64,000 nucleotides of DNA from an uncultured Mesonia sp. (GCA_947494545.1 CANLVH010000012.1:1-64000); one strand, 5' to 3'; shown: positions 44,202-53,699, counted from the first letter of the stretch. Numbers and translations are program-made. Notes: generated by a model not told the origin, from the sequence alone.

Positions 44202-44799
44202 GATTGGGTAATTCTAATTCCGGGTTAATGATTTCAATAACTTTTTTTATCGAATCTTCAATACTTTCAAAATCCGAATTAATTTCTATTGTTGGGTTTT
44301 CGGGTTTTTCGTAAGGCGCGCTAATTCCCGTAAAATTAGGAATTTCTCCCGCCCGCGCTTTTTTATACAAACCTTTTACGTCACGCTTTTCGCAAGCTTC
44401 TACACTGGCATTTACAAACACTTCTATAAAGTTCTCTGTACCAACAATTTGTTTTATTTTGTCCCTGTCTTTTTGCATCGGACTTATAAAAGCTGCTAAG
44501 GTAATAACTCCCGCATCGATAAACAACTTTGCGGTTTCTGCAATGCGTCGTAAATTTTCTTCTCTGCCTTGCGGCGTAAAATCTAAATCTTTATTTAAGC
44601 CGCCTCTAATGTTATCGCCATCTAAAACATAGGTTTTTTTACCTTGTTTATGCAAGTAAATTTCTACTTGATTGGCCAAAGTAGATTTACCCGAACCGGA
44701 TAGGCCGGTAAACCAAATTAATTTGGAGTTATGCTTGTTTTGCTCTCGTCTTTGCTTGACGGTAACATTATAGTCTTGTTTAACAATATTAGTGCTCAT
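44194..44799 (-). CDS. cysC: adenylylsulfate (APS) kinase
   Basis: 201 residues. Walker A WFTGLSGSGKSTLAN, DGDNIRGGLNKDLDF, and FIEVFVNASVEACEKRDVKGLYKKARAGEIPNFTGI, all family motifs. It phosphorylates APS to PAPS, the donor for the sulfotransferase at 38.6 kb. Overlaps both neighbours. Confidence 0.95.
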   Translation of the reverse strand: MSTNIVKQDYNVTVKQRREQNKHNSKLIWFTGLSGSGKSTLANQVEIYLHKQGKKTYVLDGDNIRGGLNKDLDFTPQGREENLRRIAETAKLFIDAGVITLAAFISPMQKDRDKIKQIVGTENFIEVFVNASVEACEKRDVKGLYKKARAGEIPNFTGISAPYEKPENPTIEINSDFESIEDSIKKVIEIINPELELPNHE

Positions 44800-45244
44800 G
44801 TTGTCTTTCTTCTTCTGTAGAACGTTCGTATTTTAGACCGTAATCTATTTTATACCATACTCTTTCGTGCAAGTAATATAATAGCATTTTTGTAATTACC
44901 TCAATAAAACCTACTTTTAATCCCGTATACGGATTGCCGGAAATTACCCACGCCAAAATTATAGTATCTGTGGTACCAATTATACGCCAAGTTATGGTTT
45001 TGGTAAGGTGTCTTATTTTGCTTTCTTGCGAGCCTAAAAGTTTTTTAAGGTTAACCCGTACCCAAAGCCGCTCGTGCAGATAATATAATATAATTTTTGA
45101 AACAGTTTCGGAAGAGCCAACGCCCAATCCCACCATAAAATCGCCAGATACCAACCAAGTTATCAAAATGGTATCTATAGTACCAACCATACGCCAAGTT
45201 ATGGTTTTTGCAATATGACGTTTTTGCGATATTTTTCTATTCAT
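44789..45244 (-). CDS. double DUF2061 membrane protein
   Basis: 151 residues made of two DUF2061 units in tandem: RHIAKTITWRMVGTIDTILI..YYLHERLW (about 9-60) and RHLTKTITWRIIGTTDTIIL..YYLHERVW (about 77-130). Each unit has two membrane helices. DUF2061 proteins often accompany cys genes, but their function is not known. The gene lies directly upstream of cysC with an 11-bp overlap. Confidence 0.88.
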   Translation of the reverse strand: MNRKISQKRHIAKTITWRMVGTIDTILITWLVSGDFMVGLGVGSSETVSKIILYYLHERLWVRVNLKKLLGSQESKIRHLTKTITWRIIGTTDTIILAWVISGNPYTGLKVGFIEVITKMLLYYLHERVWYKIDYGLKYERSTEEERQHEH

Positions 45245-45271
45245 CCGGCCTTGCTACGAGAGTTTTTAAAT

Positions 45272-46123
45272 TTAGTTTCCCTGTAAACTTTTTAAACTTT
45301 CCTGCCAATCTATAATCTTGATATTTAATTCTGATTTGATTTTTTCTTTAGAAAGAACACTATTTACCGGTCTTTTTGCTTTGGTTTTATACGCGTTGCT
45401 TGCAATTAAATTTACCTTATCTAACTTTTGTGCATTTGTAAAAATTGCTTTTGCAAAACTATACCAAGTAGCTTCTCCGTCGTTGCTAAAATGGTATAAA
45501 CCGTATTTTTCTGAGCCGGAGTCTATTGTTTTTAAAATAGCCACTGCCAAGTCATTGGCATTGGTGGGCGTTCCTTTTTGCTCTGTAGTAATTTTTAAAA
45601 CCACGTCTTTTTCTTCTGCTTTTTGAAGCATTGTATTAAAGAAATTATGTCCAAATTCTGAATACAACCAAGAAGTCCTTAAAATAAAATAGCGCTCTAA
45701 CTTTTCTTGCACCACTTTTTCTCCCGCCAACTTAGAAGCACCATAAATATTTATGGGATTAGGAGTATCTGTTTCTTTATATGGATCTTTATTTTCCCCA
45801 TCAAAAACATAATCTGTAGAAATATGTAGTAAAACACTTTCGTTTTTTTGACAAGCTTTTGCTATATTTTCTACAGCTTTTTCGTTTATTTTAAAAGCTT
45901 TTTCTTTTGCATTTTCGGCTTCTTCTACGTTAGTGTAAGCAGCGCAATTAATACAATAATCGGGTTGGTAATGGGCAAAGGTTTCTTCTACTTGGTTTGC
46001 GGAAGTAATATCTAAATCTGCTTCGGTTTTAAAAATTAGCTTTAAATGCGGATATTTTTTTGCTGCTTTTTGCAAACACATGCCTAACTGACCTCCGGCG
46101 CCGGTAACTAAAACACTTTTCAT
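45272..46123 (-). CDS. rfbD: dTDP-4-dehydrorhamnose reductase
   Basis: 283-residue SDR: VTGAGGQLGMCLQ, the region STDYVFDGENKDPYKETD, YGASKLAGEKVV with catalytic Tyr/Lys, and ILRTSWLYSEFGHNF. Last step of dTDP-L-rhamnose synthesis. Part of the rfbB-A-C-D run, overlapping rfbC by 4 bp. Confidence 0.96.
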   Translation of the reverse strand: MKSVLVTGAGGQLGMCLQKAAKKYPHLKLIFKTEADLDITSANQVEETFAHYQPDYCINCAAYTNVEEAENAKEKAFKINEKAVENIAKACQKNESVLLHISTDYVFDGENKDPYKETDTPNPINIYGASKLAGEKVVQEKLERYFILRTSWLYSEFGHNFFNTMLQKAEEKDVVLKITTEQKGTPTNANDLAVAILKTIDSGSEKYGLYHFSNDGEATWYSFAKAIFTNAQKLDKVNLIASNAYKTKAKRPVNSVLSKEKIKSELNIKIIDWQESLKSLQGN

Positions 46124-46665
46124 TGTAAAAATTGTTTTAAAGTGGGTAATTCGCCATCTTTTTCGGAAAGGATAATATCTTCTCTAGGTATTTTCCAGTC
46201 TATATTTAAATCTTGGTCGTTATAAATTATTCCCCTTTCGGAAGCTTTATGGTAGTAATTATCACATTTATAAGCAAAAACAACTTCTTCAGAAAGGCTA
46301 ACAAAACCATGAGCAAAACCTCTTGGCACAAACAATTGCTTGTTATTTTCTTCCGAAAGTATTGCGCCGTAAATTTTTTTAAAGCTAGGCGAATCTTTCC
46401 GTAAATCTACCGCAACGTCATAAACTTTTCCCTTTACTACTCTAACTAGTTTTGCCTGCGCATAATCTCCCACCTGCAAATGCAAACCGCGTAAGCTGCC
46501 ATATTGCGAAGAAGATTGATTATCCTGCACAAAATCTATCTCTAATCCGGTCGCTTCTATAAATTTTTTATGGTTATATACCTCAAAAAAGCTACCTCTT
46601 TTATCCGTAAAAACACGAGGCGTGATTAATAGGCAATCTTTTAATGGTGTTTTTTCTATCTGCAT
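46120..46665 (-). CDS. rfbC: dTDP-4-dehydrorhamnose 3,5-epimerase
   Basis: 181-residue cupin-type epimerase: LLITPRVFTDKRGSFFEVYN, FVQDNQSSSQYGSLRGLHLQ with the active-site His, VRVVKGKVYDVAVDLRKDS, and FVPRGFAHGFVSLSE. Full length. Third step of dTDP-rhamnose synthesis. Confidence 0.96.
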   Translation of the reverse strand: MQIEKTPLKDCLLITPRVFTDKRGSFFEVYNHKKFIEATGLEIDFVQDNQSSSQYGSLRGLHLQVGDYAQAKLVRVVKGKVYDVAVDLRKDSPSFKKIYGAILSEENNKQLFVPRGFAHGFVSLSEEVVFAYKCDNYYHKASERGIIYNDQDLNIDWKIPREDIILSEKDGELPTLKQFLQ

Positions 46666-46668
46666 AAA

Positions 46669-47517
46669 TTAGCGGATGTTTTTGGCATAACCACTCTTGG
46701 TTAATGGTTTTAGCAAAGCGTTTAATTCTTGTGCATTTATATAACCCATCTCAAAAGCTACTTCTTCTATTGCACCAACCTTTAAGCCTTGACGTTCTTC
46801 TATTACGTGTACAAAATTAGAGGCTTGCATAAGCGATTTAAACGTGCCGGTGTCTAACCAAGCGGTTCCTTTATCTAAAATACTTACGCTTAATTTTCCT
46901 TTTTTAAGATAGGCGTTATTAATATCTGTAATTTCTAATTCGCCACGATCGCTGGGCTTAATATTTTTTGCAATTTTTACAACCTCGTTATCGTAAAAAT
47001 AAATCCCAGGCACGGCATAATTAGATTTTGGTTCTTTTGGTTTTTCTTCAATAGAAATCGCTGTTCCGTCTTTATCAAACTCTACCACGCCATAACGTTT
47101 TGGATCGTGCACGTGGTAAGCATAAATAATACCGCCGTCTGGATTTATATTGCTTTGTAATAATTTATTTAAACCGGTGCCGTAAAAAATATTATCGCCT
47201 AAAATAAGCGCTACTTTGTCGTCTCCTATAAAATCTTCAGCAATTATAAAAGCTTCGGCAAGACCGTTTGGGTTTTCTTGTACGGCGTATTGAAAATCGC
47301 AACCCAAATTTTTACCATCGCCCAGTAAATCTTTAAAAAGTGGTAAATCTTTTGGGGTAGAAATGATAAGAATTTCCCGAATCCCGGCAGACATTAATGT
47401 AGACAAAGGATAATAAATCATAGGTTTGTCGTAAACCGGCATTAATTGTTTGCTAACCGATAGGGTTAATGGGTGTAAACGGGTGCCTGAACCTCCTGCT
47501 AAAATAATTCCTTTCAT
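46669..47517 (-). CDS. rfbA: glucose-1-phosphate thymidylyltransferase
   Basis: 282 residues: [82 protein letters not shown], and AWLDTGTF. First step of the dTDP-rhamnose route, making dTDP-glucose. Confidence 0.97.
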   Translation of the reverse strand: MKGIILAGGSGTRLHPLTLSVSKQLMPVYDKPMIYYPLSTLMSAGIREILIISTPKDLPLFKDLLGDGKNLGCDFQYAVQENPNGLAEAFIIAEDFIGDDKVALILGDNIFYGTGLNKLLQSNINPDGGIIYAYHVHDPKRYGVVEFDKDGTAISIEEKPKEPKSNYAVPGIYFYDNEVVKIAKNIKPSDRGELEITDINNAYLKKGKLSVSILDKGTAWLDTGTFKSLMQASNFVHVIEERQGLKVGAIEEVAFEMGYINAQELNALLKPLTKSGYAKNIR

Positions 47518-47518
47518 A

Positions 47519-48529
47519 TTATTTATATTTATTTAAATACCAAGCCACGGTTTTTCTAATTCCGGTTTCAAAGGTTTCGTCTGCTTTCCAACCTAACTCG
47601 TCTTCTAATTTAGAAGCGTCTATGGCATATCTAAAATCGTGGCCAGGACGGTCTTTTACAAAACTAATCAAGTCTTTGTGGGATTGGTTGTTTTTTCGCG
47701 GATTTATTTCATCTAAAATCTCACAGATAGTAGTGGCAATGTATAGATTTTCTCTTTCGTTCTTGCCGCCAATATTATAAGTTTCGCCAAGTTTTCCTTT
47801 TTCCAAAACCATATAAATACCTTTACAATGGTCTGTTACATACAACCAATCTCTAATATTTTTACCATCGCCATAAATGGGAATTTCTTCTTCGTTTAAA
47901 GCTTTTCTAATTATAACCGGAATCAACTTTTCGTCATGTTGATGCGGACCGTAATTATTAGAACAATTGGTAGTAACAACCGGCAAACCATAGGTATGAA
48001 AATAACTGCGCACCAGCATATCTGAAGCTGCTTTAGAAGCACTATACGGCGAGTTGGGAGCGTAAGGTGTTTTTTCTGTAAACAAACCATTTTTCCCTAA
48101 AGTACCATAAACCTCATCTGTAGAAACGTGTAAAAAACGAGCATTCTCAAAGTTTTTACTGAAGCGGAAAGGCTCTTCCATCCATAGTTTATAAGCGGTC
48201 TGCAATAAATTAAACGTACCGTCTATATTGGTTTTTATAAAAGCAGAAGGATCTAAAATAGAGTTATCTACATGCGACTCTGCTGCAAAATGCACCACTT
48301 CTTGAAATTGGTATTTATCAAAAAGTTCTTTTAACAGTTCTATATCGCAAATGTCTCCTTTTACAAATGTATAATTAGGATGATCAGGATTTTCTATATT
48401 GTTTTTATCCCCGGCATAAGTGAGTTTATCCAAATTTATTACTTGCACCGGTTTATCGGTTTGCAAAAGATAATTTATATAATTAGAACCTATAAATCCG
48501 GCCCCACCGGTAACTAAAATTGTTTTCAT
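47519..48529 (-). CDS. rfbB: dTDP-glucose 4,6-dehydratase
   Basis: 336-residue [62 protein letters not shown], and [18 protein letters not shown]. Second step of dTDP-rhamnose synthesis. Follows the Wzz-like gene by 5 bp. Confidence 0.97.
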   Translation of the reverse strand: MKTILVTGGAGFIGSNYINYLLQTDKPVQVINLDKLTYAGDKNNIENPDHPNYTFVKGDICDIELLKELFDKYQFQEVVHFAAESHVDNSILDPSAFIKTNIDGTFNLLQTAYKLWMEEPFRFSKNFENARFLHVSTDEVYGTLGKNGLFTEKTPYAPNSPYSASKAASDMLVRSYFHTYGLPVVTTNCSNNYGPHQHDEKLIPVIIRKALNEEEIPIYGDGKNIRDWLYVTDHCKGIYMVLEKGKLGETYNIGGKNERENLYIATTICEILDEINPRKNNQSHKDLISFVKDRPGHDFRYAIDASKLEDELGWKADETFETGIRKTVAWYLNKYK

Positions 48530-48534
48530 AGAAA

Positions 48535-49515
48535 TTAATTTTTTATTGCTCGTGCTTTACGGAAAACTATTCGTAACAAGATAAAAACAAAGAACAGTAC
48601 TATTAATAAAATAGGAATAAATACAATACAGTTGCTAGAAATACCTTTTTTATCTAACTCTTTAGGAGAGCCTATTTTTATGATATTCAAAAAGTTTGAA
48701 TACATAGACCGGTCTTGTATCAAGTTTCTGTTTTCTCGTTGTAAAGTTAACCTATTGGCCAACACTTCTCCGAGATCTAAAGAATTGTCAGCGTTATAAT
48801 ATTGCAGTTGTTGATATGCGCCAGGAGTGTCTTTTAAACTTCTGGTATAACCACCAACCAAGCTGTCTATTCTACGAATCATTAAATTATTCTCTTTAAT
48901 ACGGCTTTCAACGTTGGCTAAGTAGTCTTTATGAAAAGTTTGGTAGTAATCGTTATCCCGTAAATACGCTATAATATTTTTTAATATTTTTTGAGAAGCT
49001 GCATCTGTCGGATGGTATAAAATTAAGTTATGTTTTTCAAAACTGGTAGCAATTACCATTCGCTGGTTTTCTTTGTCTAACAGTTCACTTTCCTTAATAA
49101 GGTCGTAAAAATTTTGCTGTTCATTGGTCGTGTTATCCAAAGAAACTACTGGTTTTACTTTTAAGGTAAACCCGTTGAAGTTTTCTACTTCCAGCTTATC
49201 TAGAAATGCTTGATCTTGCTTTTTAAATTTAAAATTAATTTCGTCTACAGCGCTATATAAATATTCTGCACTACCAAAACCTGTGGCTACAACTGCTTCA
49301 GTTTTATAAATTTCTTTTGTATTTTTTTCTAGAAAATAACCAATAACTACCCCTACAACAATTAAAATAATTAATAGTATTGCATTTTTCAGTAAAAAGT
49401 TGATAAAATGCAATAGTGTCTCTCCTAGTTTGTTGAAGCCGTTTTTTAAATACCGAAACAAATCTCCCAGATCTATTTCTTCTTCCTGTTTTTGAGTGGA
49501 CTTATTATTTTCCAT
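48535..49515 (-). CDS. two-helix membrane protein, possibly Wzz-like
   Basis: 326 residues with one membrane helix at about 40-62 and one near 298-320, and a long extracytoplasmic part between them with helical segments (SRIKENNLMIRRIDSLVGG, NRLTLQRENRNLI). That layout is that of chain-length regulators (Wzz), although the usual Wzz signature is weak and no kinase domain is present. Context at the rfb end of the cluster supports a role in polymer length or export. Overlaps the DUF6909-like gene by 11 bp. Confidence 0.65.
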   Translation of the reverse strand: MENNKSTQKQEEEIDLGDLFRYLKNGFNKLGETLLHFINFLLKNAILLIILIVVGVVIGYFLEKNTKEIYKTEAVVATGFGSAEYLYSAVDEINFKFKKQDQAFLDKLEVENFNGFTLKVKPVVSLDNTTNEQQNFYDLIKESELLDKENQRMVIATSFEKHNLILYHPTDAASQKILKNIIAYLRDNDYYQTFHKDYLANVESRIKENNLMIRRIDSLVGGYTRSLKDTPGAYQQLQYYNADNSLDLGEVLANRLTLQRENRNLIQDRSMYSNFLNIIKIGSPKELDKKGISSNCIVFIPILLIVLFFVFILLRIVFRKARAIKN

Positions 49516-51193
49516 TTCTATCTAAAAAAATTTGTTCTAATATTTTCTCGGTTATCAAGTAAGTAGGTTTTACCCCTGCCGTACCCAAACCTCCGGATGC
49601 CAATGTGCTGCCGGTTTCTAAAGGATTATCACTAGCATAATATGCGTAGCGTACTTTTACGTCTTTTTTAATATTGCCACGTAATTTAGAAGCCGCCTGA
49701 ATGGCTTTTTGATAATGTGCGCCTTCCATCTCCAAACCTATAACATTCCAAGTAGACTCGTGAAAGAATCGTAAAATATCTTTGTTTTGTAAAGAAGTTC
49801 CCAAAACTGTAATCATTGCACCACTGCAAATATCTATGCCTTGGCCGTCTAAATCTTCTTTCTTTAATTCATTTTGAAACGGATAATTATCTGCCGTGCC
49901 TTCAAATAAATGGGCGTTAGGAATCATAATATCGCCTTTTTTTCCTTCTAAAATACCGGCTTTTCCCATTATGGAAATTGAGCCAACGTCTAGATGAATT
50001 TTCTTATTGCCTGTCTCAAAAGGTTTTAAAAGCTCGTCCATTGTTTCGTAAGCTTGTTCTCCAAAAGCATAATCCATCACAACAATTACGGGCGCATTTT
50101 CTACTTTGGTTTGAAAACGATTTTCGGGATAATTTGTTTTGGCTGTGTCAAAAATTTGAACGTTTATATTGGTGCCGCTTTTATCTTCTAAGTAAATCAT
50201 ACCGTTATCTAAAGCAGCTTTTGTAAGCTTATTGCGCAAATTACCGTTGGCGGAATTGCTCAAGGCTTCGTAAATACTATTTAGCGGTTTTTCTTTTAAC
50301 TCTTCTTTTAATGCTAAAGGTGCAAAAAGCGTGTTCATAACACTATGCATGTTGGCACTAATTATATGTATTTCTCTATTAAGAAGACCGTTTTGTGCAA
50401 GCTTTTCTTTTATGTGGTTGGCCCAAATTTCTCCGTGAAGGTGGTGCCCTAAACGCTCCCGCAATACAGGACTAAAAGTAACAATACGTTTGTTGTTATT
50501 TACCACTTCATCTATAGCTAACTTTCCTAAATTATAAATAATTTCTAAAAACCTATCGTTATTACCGGGCACGCTAAATTGCGGATAAATGTTGGTAACC
50601 TGCTCAAACGTTCTGCCCAAAATATTAGCTGTATGGGTTAGCGCTACTTCTCTTTCTGCTTGGCTGAGTTCTTTTTGCTTTACGGCAATTTCTAACTTTT
50701 TCCAATCTCTGGTAACACTTCCTTTTTCATTTATCATTACCCGACGCATAATTTTATGTGACTCTATAAATAAAAACGTAAAGTGGGTAAGTATATCGTA
50801 AATTTCAGATCTACCGCGAGTTACCTCAATATTCATCTGCTCTTGGTCTATACGGTAACAGTTGCGTCTTCTTTTTGCAGGAATAATCGGTTTAAAATGC
50901 GAGTTGCCGTAACCCTCATCACTAGTCAGGTTTATAAACCTACATTCTTCTATACCTATTGGCAAACGGTCTATTACGTATAACAGTCCGCTTAACTCCA
51001 TTTTATCTTCGCCTACAGAGCCATATATTTCTGGTCTTAGGGTTAATAAAGCTTCGCGTAGGGTTTCTCCGGAAACGCCCATAGGTTTATAAAAACCACG
51101 GTTAAACAAGTGCCGCATAGTAATGTACAGCCTTTCTATTGCATTAGAGCTTTCTTGCGCTCTGTTTCTGCCTTGTTGTTTTATATTACTCAT
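49505..51193 (-). CDS. DUF6909-like protein with nucleoside phosphorylase-like C-terminal part
   Basis: 562 residues. N-terminal half helical (RNRAQESSNAIERLYITMRHLFNRG), then a domain with VIVVMDYAFGEQAYETMDELL, GSISIMGKAGIL, ICSGAMITVLGTSLQN and VIGLEMEGAHYQKAIQAA. The last motif (GLEMEGA) recalls the MEG/E nucleoside-binding motif of purine nucleoside phosphorylases and AMP nucleosidases. A conserved Bacteroidota protein, I believe DUF6909; activity unproved. Encoded between the GH3-like gene and the polysaccharide genes. Confidence 0.7.
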   Translation of the reverse strand: MSNIKQQGRNRAQESSNAIERLYITMRHLFNRGFYKPMGVSGETLREALLTLRPEIYGSVGEDKMELSGLLYVIDRLPIGIEECRFINLTSDEGYGNSHFKPIIPAKRRRNCYRIDQEQMNIEVTRGRSEIYDILTHFTFLFIESHKIMRRVMINEKGSVTRDWKKLEIAVKQKELSQAEREVALTHTANILGRTFEQVTNIYPQFSVPGNNDRFLEIIYNLGKLAIDEVVNNNKRIVTFSPVLRERLGHHLHGEIWANHIKEKLAQNGLLNREIHIISANMHSVMNTLFAPLALKEELKEKPLNSIYEALSNSANGNLRNKLTKAALDNGMIYLEDKSGTNINVQIFDTAKTNYPENRFQTKVENAPVIVVMDYAFGEQAYETMDELLKPFETGNKKIHLDVGSISIMGKAGILEGKKGDIMIPNAHLFEGTADNYPFQNELKKEDLDGQGIDICSGAMITVLGTSLQNKDILRFFHESTWNVIGLEMEGAHYQKAIQAASKLRGNIKKDVKVRYAYYASDNPLETGSTLASGGLGTAGVKPTYLITEKILEQIFLDRNGK

Positions 51194-51209
51194 AAGAACT
51201 ATAAAATTG

Positions 51210-52703
51210 TTATACTTTCCAATTTTTTAATTGGTTGGCTATTTTTCTGTCGTTAGATAAACGTGGTAATTTATTTTGACCGCCCAGTTTTCCTACAGAT
51301 TTCATGTATTTTTGAAAACCATTGGTTTCTATTTTTGTTATTACCAAAGGTTTTAAAATCTTACCGGAAATCAAATCTGCGTAATACGAATTTTGCTCGC
51401 ACAAAGCTTTATCTAACTTCTGGGCAAATATATCTATATTATCGGGTTCTTTATCAAATTCTATAAACCATTCGTGATATGGCAAACCTGTTTTAGGATT
51501 GGTTTGCGGTGCCACGCTAAACTCATTGATTTTTACTTTTAATTCCGCGGAAGCTTCTTGCATAGCAGACTCTACTTCTTTAGCAATAACGTGCTCTCCA
51601 AAAGCAGAGGTAAAATGCTTAATGCGCCCGGAAACTATTACCCGATAAGGTTTTGTACTAGTAAATTGTATAGTGTCGCCAAGGTTGTAGGCCCAAAGCC
51701 CGGCATTGGTAGAAATTATCATTACATAATTTATGTTTGTTTCTACCTCGCCAATTGTATAGCGTTTGGGATTTTTATCATAAAACTCATCGGCTTTTAT
51801 AAACTCATAAAAAATTCCGGCATTTAAACGCAAAAGCATGCCTTTTTGACCTTGTTTATCTTGAAAAGCAAAAAAACCTTCGGAAGCCGGAAAAAGTTCT
51901 ATACTTGGTATTTTTTTTCCAATTATACTTTCAAACTTTTCGCGGTAAGGTTCAAAATTTACGCCGCCGTAGATAAATAGATTAAAGTTAGGAAAAACGT
52001 CTTTTATTTTCTTGCCGGTTTTTTTCTTTATTTCTTCAAAATACATCTGCACCCAAGAAGGTATGCCGCTAATAACCGTCATATCTTGTGGTAAGGTTTC
52101 TTTTATAATGGCTTGTACTTTTTCTTCCCAATCTTCTATACAATTGGTTTCCCAACTTGGCAAACGGTTTTTTTGCAAGTAAGGTGGAACAAAATGCGCT
52201 ACAATGCCCGATAATCTTCCTGTTTTTATGCCATTTTTTTCTTGCAATTGCGGATTGCCTTGTAAAAAAATCATTTTTCCTTTTACAAAATCTGCATTAC
52301 CGCTTTCTTCTATATAATTTAAAATGGCATTTCTGGCTCCGCTTATGTGGGTGGGCATAGATGCTTTGGTTAACGGAATGTATTTAGAACCGCTGGTAGT
52401 ACCGGCGGTTTTGGCAAAATATAAAGGTTTTCCCGGCCACAAAACCTCTTCTTCTGCCTCTACAACCCTATTTATATAGGGTTTTAAAGCTTCGTAATCA
52501 CGCACGGGAACATTGTTTGCAAAATCTTGGTAATTATGAATCGTGCCAAAATTATGATCTTTACCAAAAGCGGTTCTACGCGCGGTTTTTACCAACTGTT
52601 TAAAAACTTTCTCTTGGGTAATTACCGGATTAGAAGCCCATTTTTTTTGTTGGGCTTTAATGATTTTTGCAAATATTTTGGCGGCAAATGTTTTTACAGA
52701 CAT
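51210..52703 (-). CDS. GH3-like acyl-adenylating enzyme
   Basis: 497 residues of the GH3 auxin-responsive promoter family: FAKTAGTTSGSKYIPLTKA (phosphate loop), LFIYGGVNFEPYREKF, ELFPASEGFFAFQD, NLGDTIQFTSTKPYRVIVSGR and FGEHVIAKEVESAM. Bacterial members probably activate a carboxylic acid as adenylate and conjugate it to an amine or thiol, but the substrate is unknown. 2 bp after the M23 peptidase gene. Confidence 0.88.
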   Translation of the reverse strand: MSVKTFAAKIFAKIIKAQQKKWASNPVITQEKVFKQLVKTARRTAFGKDHNFGTIHNYQDFANNVPVRDYEALKPYINRVVEAEEEVLWPGKPLYFAKTAGTTSGSKYIPLTKASMPTHISGARNAILNYIEESGNADFVKGKMIFLQGNPQLQEKNGIKTGRLSGIVAHFVPPYLQKNRLPSWETNCIEDWEEKVQAIIKETLPQDMTVISGIPSWVQMYFEEIKKKTGKKIKDVFPNFNLFIYGGVNFEPYREKFESIIGKKIPSIELFPASEGFFAFQDKQGQKGMLLRLNAGIFYEFIKADEFYDKNPKRYTIGEVETNINYVMIISTNAGLWAYNLGDTIQFTSTKPYRVIVSGRIKHFTSAFGEHVIAKEVESAMQEASAELKVKINEFSVAPQTNPKTGLPYHEWFIEFDKEPDNIDIFAQKLDKALCEQNSYYADLISGKILKPLVITKIETNGFQKYMKSVGKLGGQNKLPRLSNDRKIANQLKNWKV

Positions 52704-52705
52704 AC

Positions 52706-53581
52706 TTATTGTTCAAATTCTAAAAAATCTGTTGGATTTACCGGATATCCGTCACTCCACAATTCAAAATGCAAATGCGGACCGGTGGTAAACTCTCCGG
52801 TAGAACCAACCATTGCTATTACTTCTCCTGCTTTTACCAACTCTCCTTGTTCTTTTGTTAAAGAAGCGTTGTGTTTGTATACAGAAATCAATCCGTAACT
52901 GTGTTCTAAAATAATTACATAACCGGTTTCGGTTGTCCATTCAGAAAAAATTACCGTCCCATCTGCTGTAGCCTTTACGGGCGTATTTATTTTAGTGGCT
53001 ATATCTACGGCAAAATGCTTTTCTGCAGCATTGTATTCTTGCGTAACTTTACCTTTTACCGGCGCAAACAATTTAAACTCTGTTTTTGCCACGGCTTCTT
53101 CAAAGACATTGTATTTGTCTTCTTGTTCTACCTGATGGCGTAAAATAGAATCTGCCGCAGAGGCACTCAAATCTATATCTTTGGGCAAATTTTGATTTTT
53201 TAATGCTTCTATAGAATCTTCAGAAGGTATTTCTGCCGGACTTATTTCTCCTGCTAATACTTTTCTAATAGAGTTATAGTATTGGTTTTGTTTATGAATA
53301 ACTTGCTGCAAAGAATCTGTTTTGTAAACCAAATTAGTAGCTTTTACACGTAAAGCCGCAGAAGAGTATCCGGGAATATATTCGCGTAAAGGTGTAAACG
53401 CAATTAGCAAAATGGTAAGCGCAATTAAGATTATAACCGAAAGCCCTACACTAACAAACACATTTAGACGGGTTAACTTAAAAGCAAACCGCTCTTCAAA
53501 AGTATCTTCATTTAAAATTACTAAACGATATTTATGCAGTAATTTCTTTGTTAACTTCTTTTTGGGCTTTTTTTTCTGCAT
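52706..53581 (-). CDS. M23 family metallopeptidase
   Basis: 291 residues: basic N-terminus, one membrane helix (about 37-60), a coiled-coil stretch, and an M23 domain with KHFAVDIATKINTPVKATADG, YGLISVYKHNASL and TGPHLHFELW. The zinc ligand pattern HxxxD/HxH is nearly complete. The usual HRGVD/HxGxD is HFAVD, and the GHLS motif reads YKHN, so the catalytic His set is preserved. It probably cuts peptidoglycan peptides or controls an amidase. A TATATTTG promoter lies just upstream and may lead the whole polysaccharide array. Confidence 0.88.
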   Translation of the reverse strand: MQKKKPKKKLTKKLLHKYRLVILNEDTFEERFAFKLTRLNVFVSVGLSVIILIALTILLIAFTPLREYIPGYSSAALRVKATNLVYKTDSLQQVIHKQNQYYNSIRKVLAGEISPAEIPSEDSIEALKNQNLPKDIDLSASAADSILRHQVEQEDKYNVFEEAVAKTEFKLFAPVKGKVTQEYNAAEKHFAVDIATKINTPVKATADGTVIFSEWTTETGYVIILEHSYGLISVYKHNASLTKEQGELVKAGEVIAMVGSTGEFTTGPHLHFELWSDGYPVNPTDFLEFEQ

Positions 53582-53598
53582 TGCTATATTTTACTCTA

Positions 53599-53606
53599 CA
53601 AATATA
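53599..53606 (-). promoter_or_regulatory. candidate -7 box of the M23 gene and downstream array
   Basis: Minus-strand TATATTTG fits TAnnTTTG, 18 bp before the ATG at 53581. It is the only box seen at the head of the 29.5-kb minus-strand array. Confidence 0.5.
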
Positions 53607-53668
53607 GGATATTCTATAATTGTGAACGATTTATGCTTGGTATTACCTACGAATTAAATTTTAATTAG

Positions 53669-53676
53669 TAATTTTG
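53669..53676 (+). promoter_or_regulatory. candidate -7 box of tatA
   Basis: TAATTTTG fits TAnnTTTG, 23 bp before the ATG at 53700. It covers the GTG at 53676, which argues against that codon as the tatA start. Confidence 0.5.
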
Positions 53677-53699
53677 TGATTACAATAAACTTAGAAATT

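Noticed and set aside
47110-47115. CACGTG in rfbA as parS
   Set aside because: Only the 6-bp core matches; the flanks do not fit.
53676-53699. GTG at 53676 as start of tatA
   Set aside because: It overlaps the predicted -7 box, and the added residues are not part of the TatA fold.
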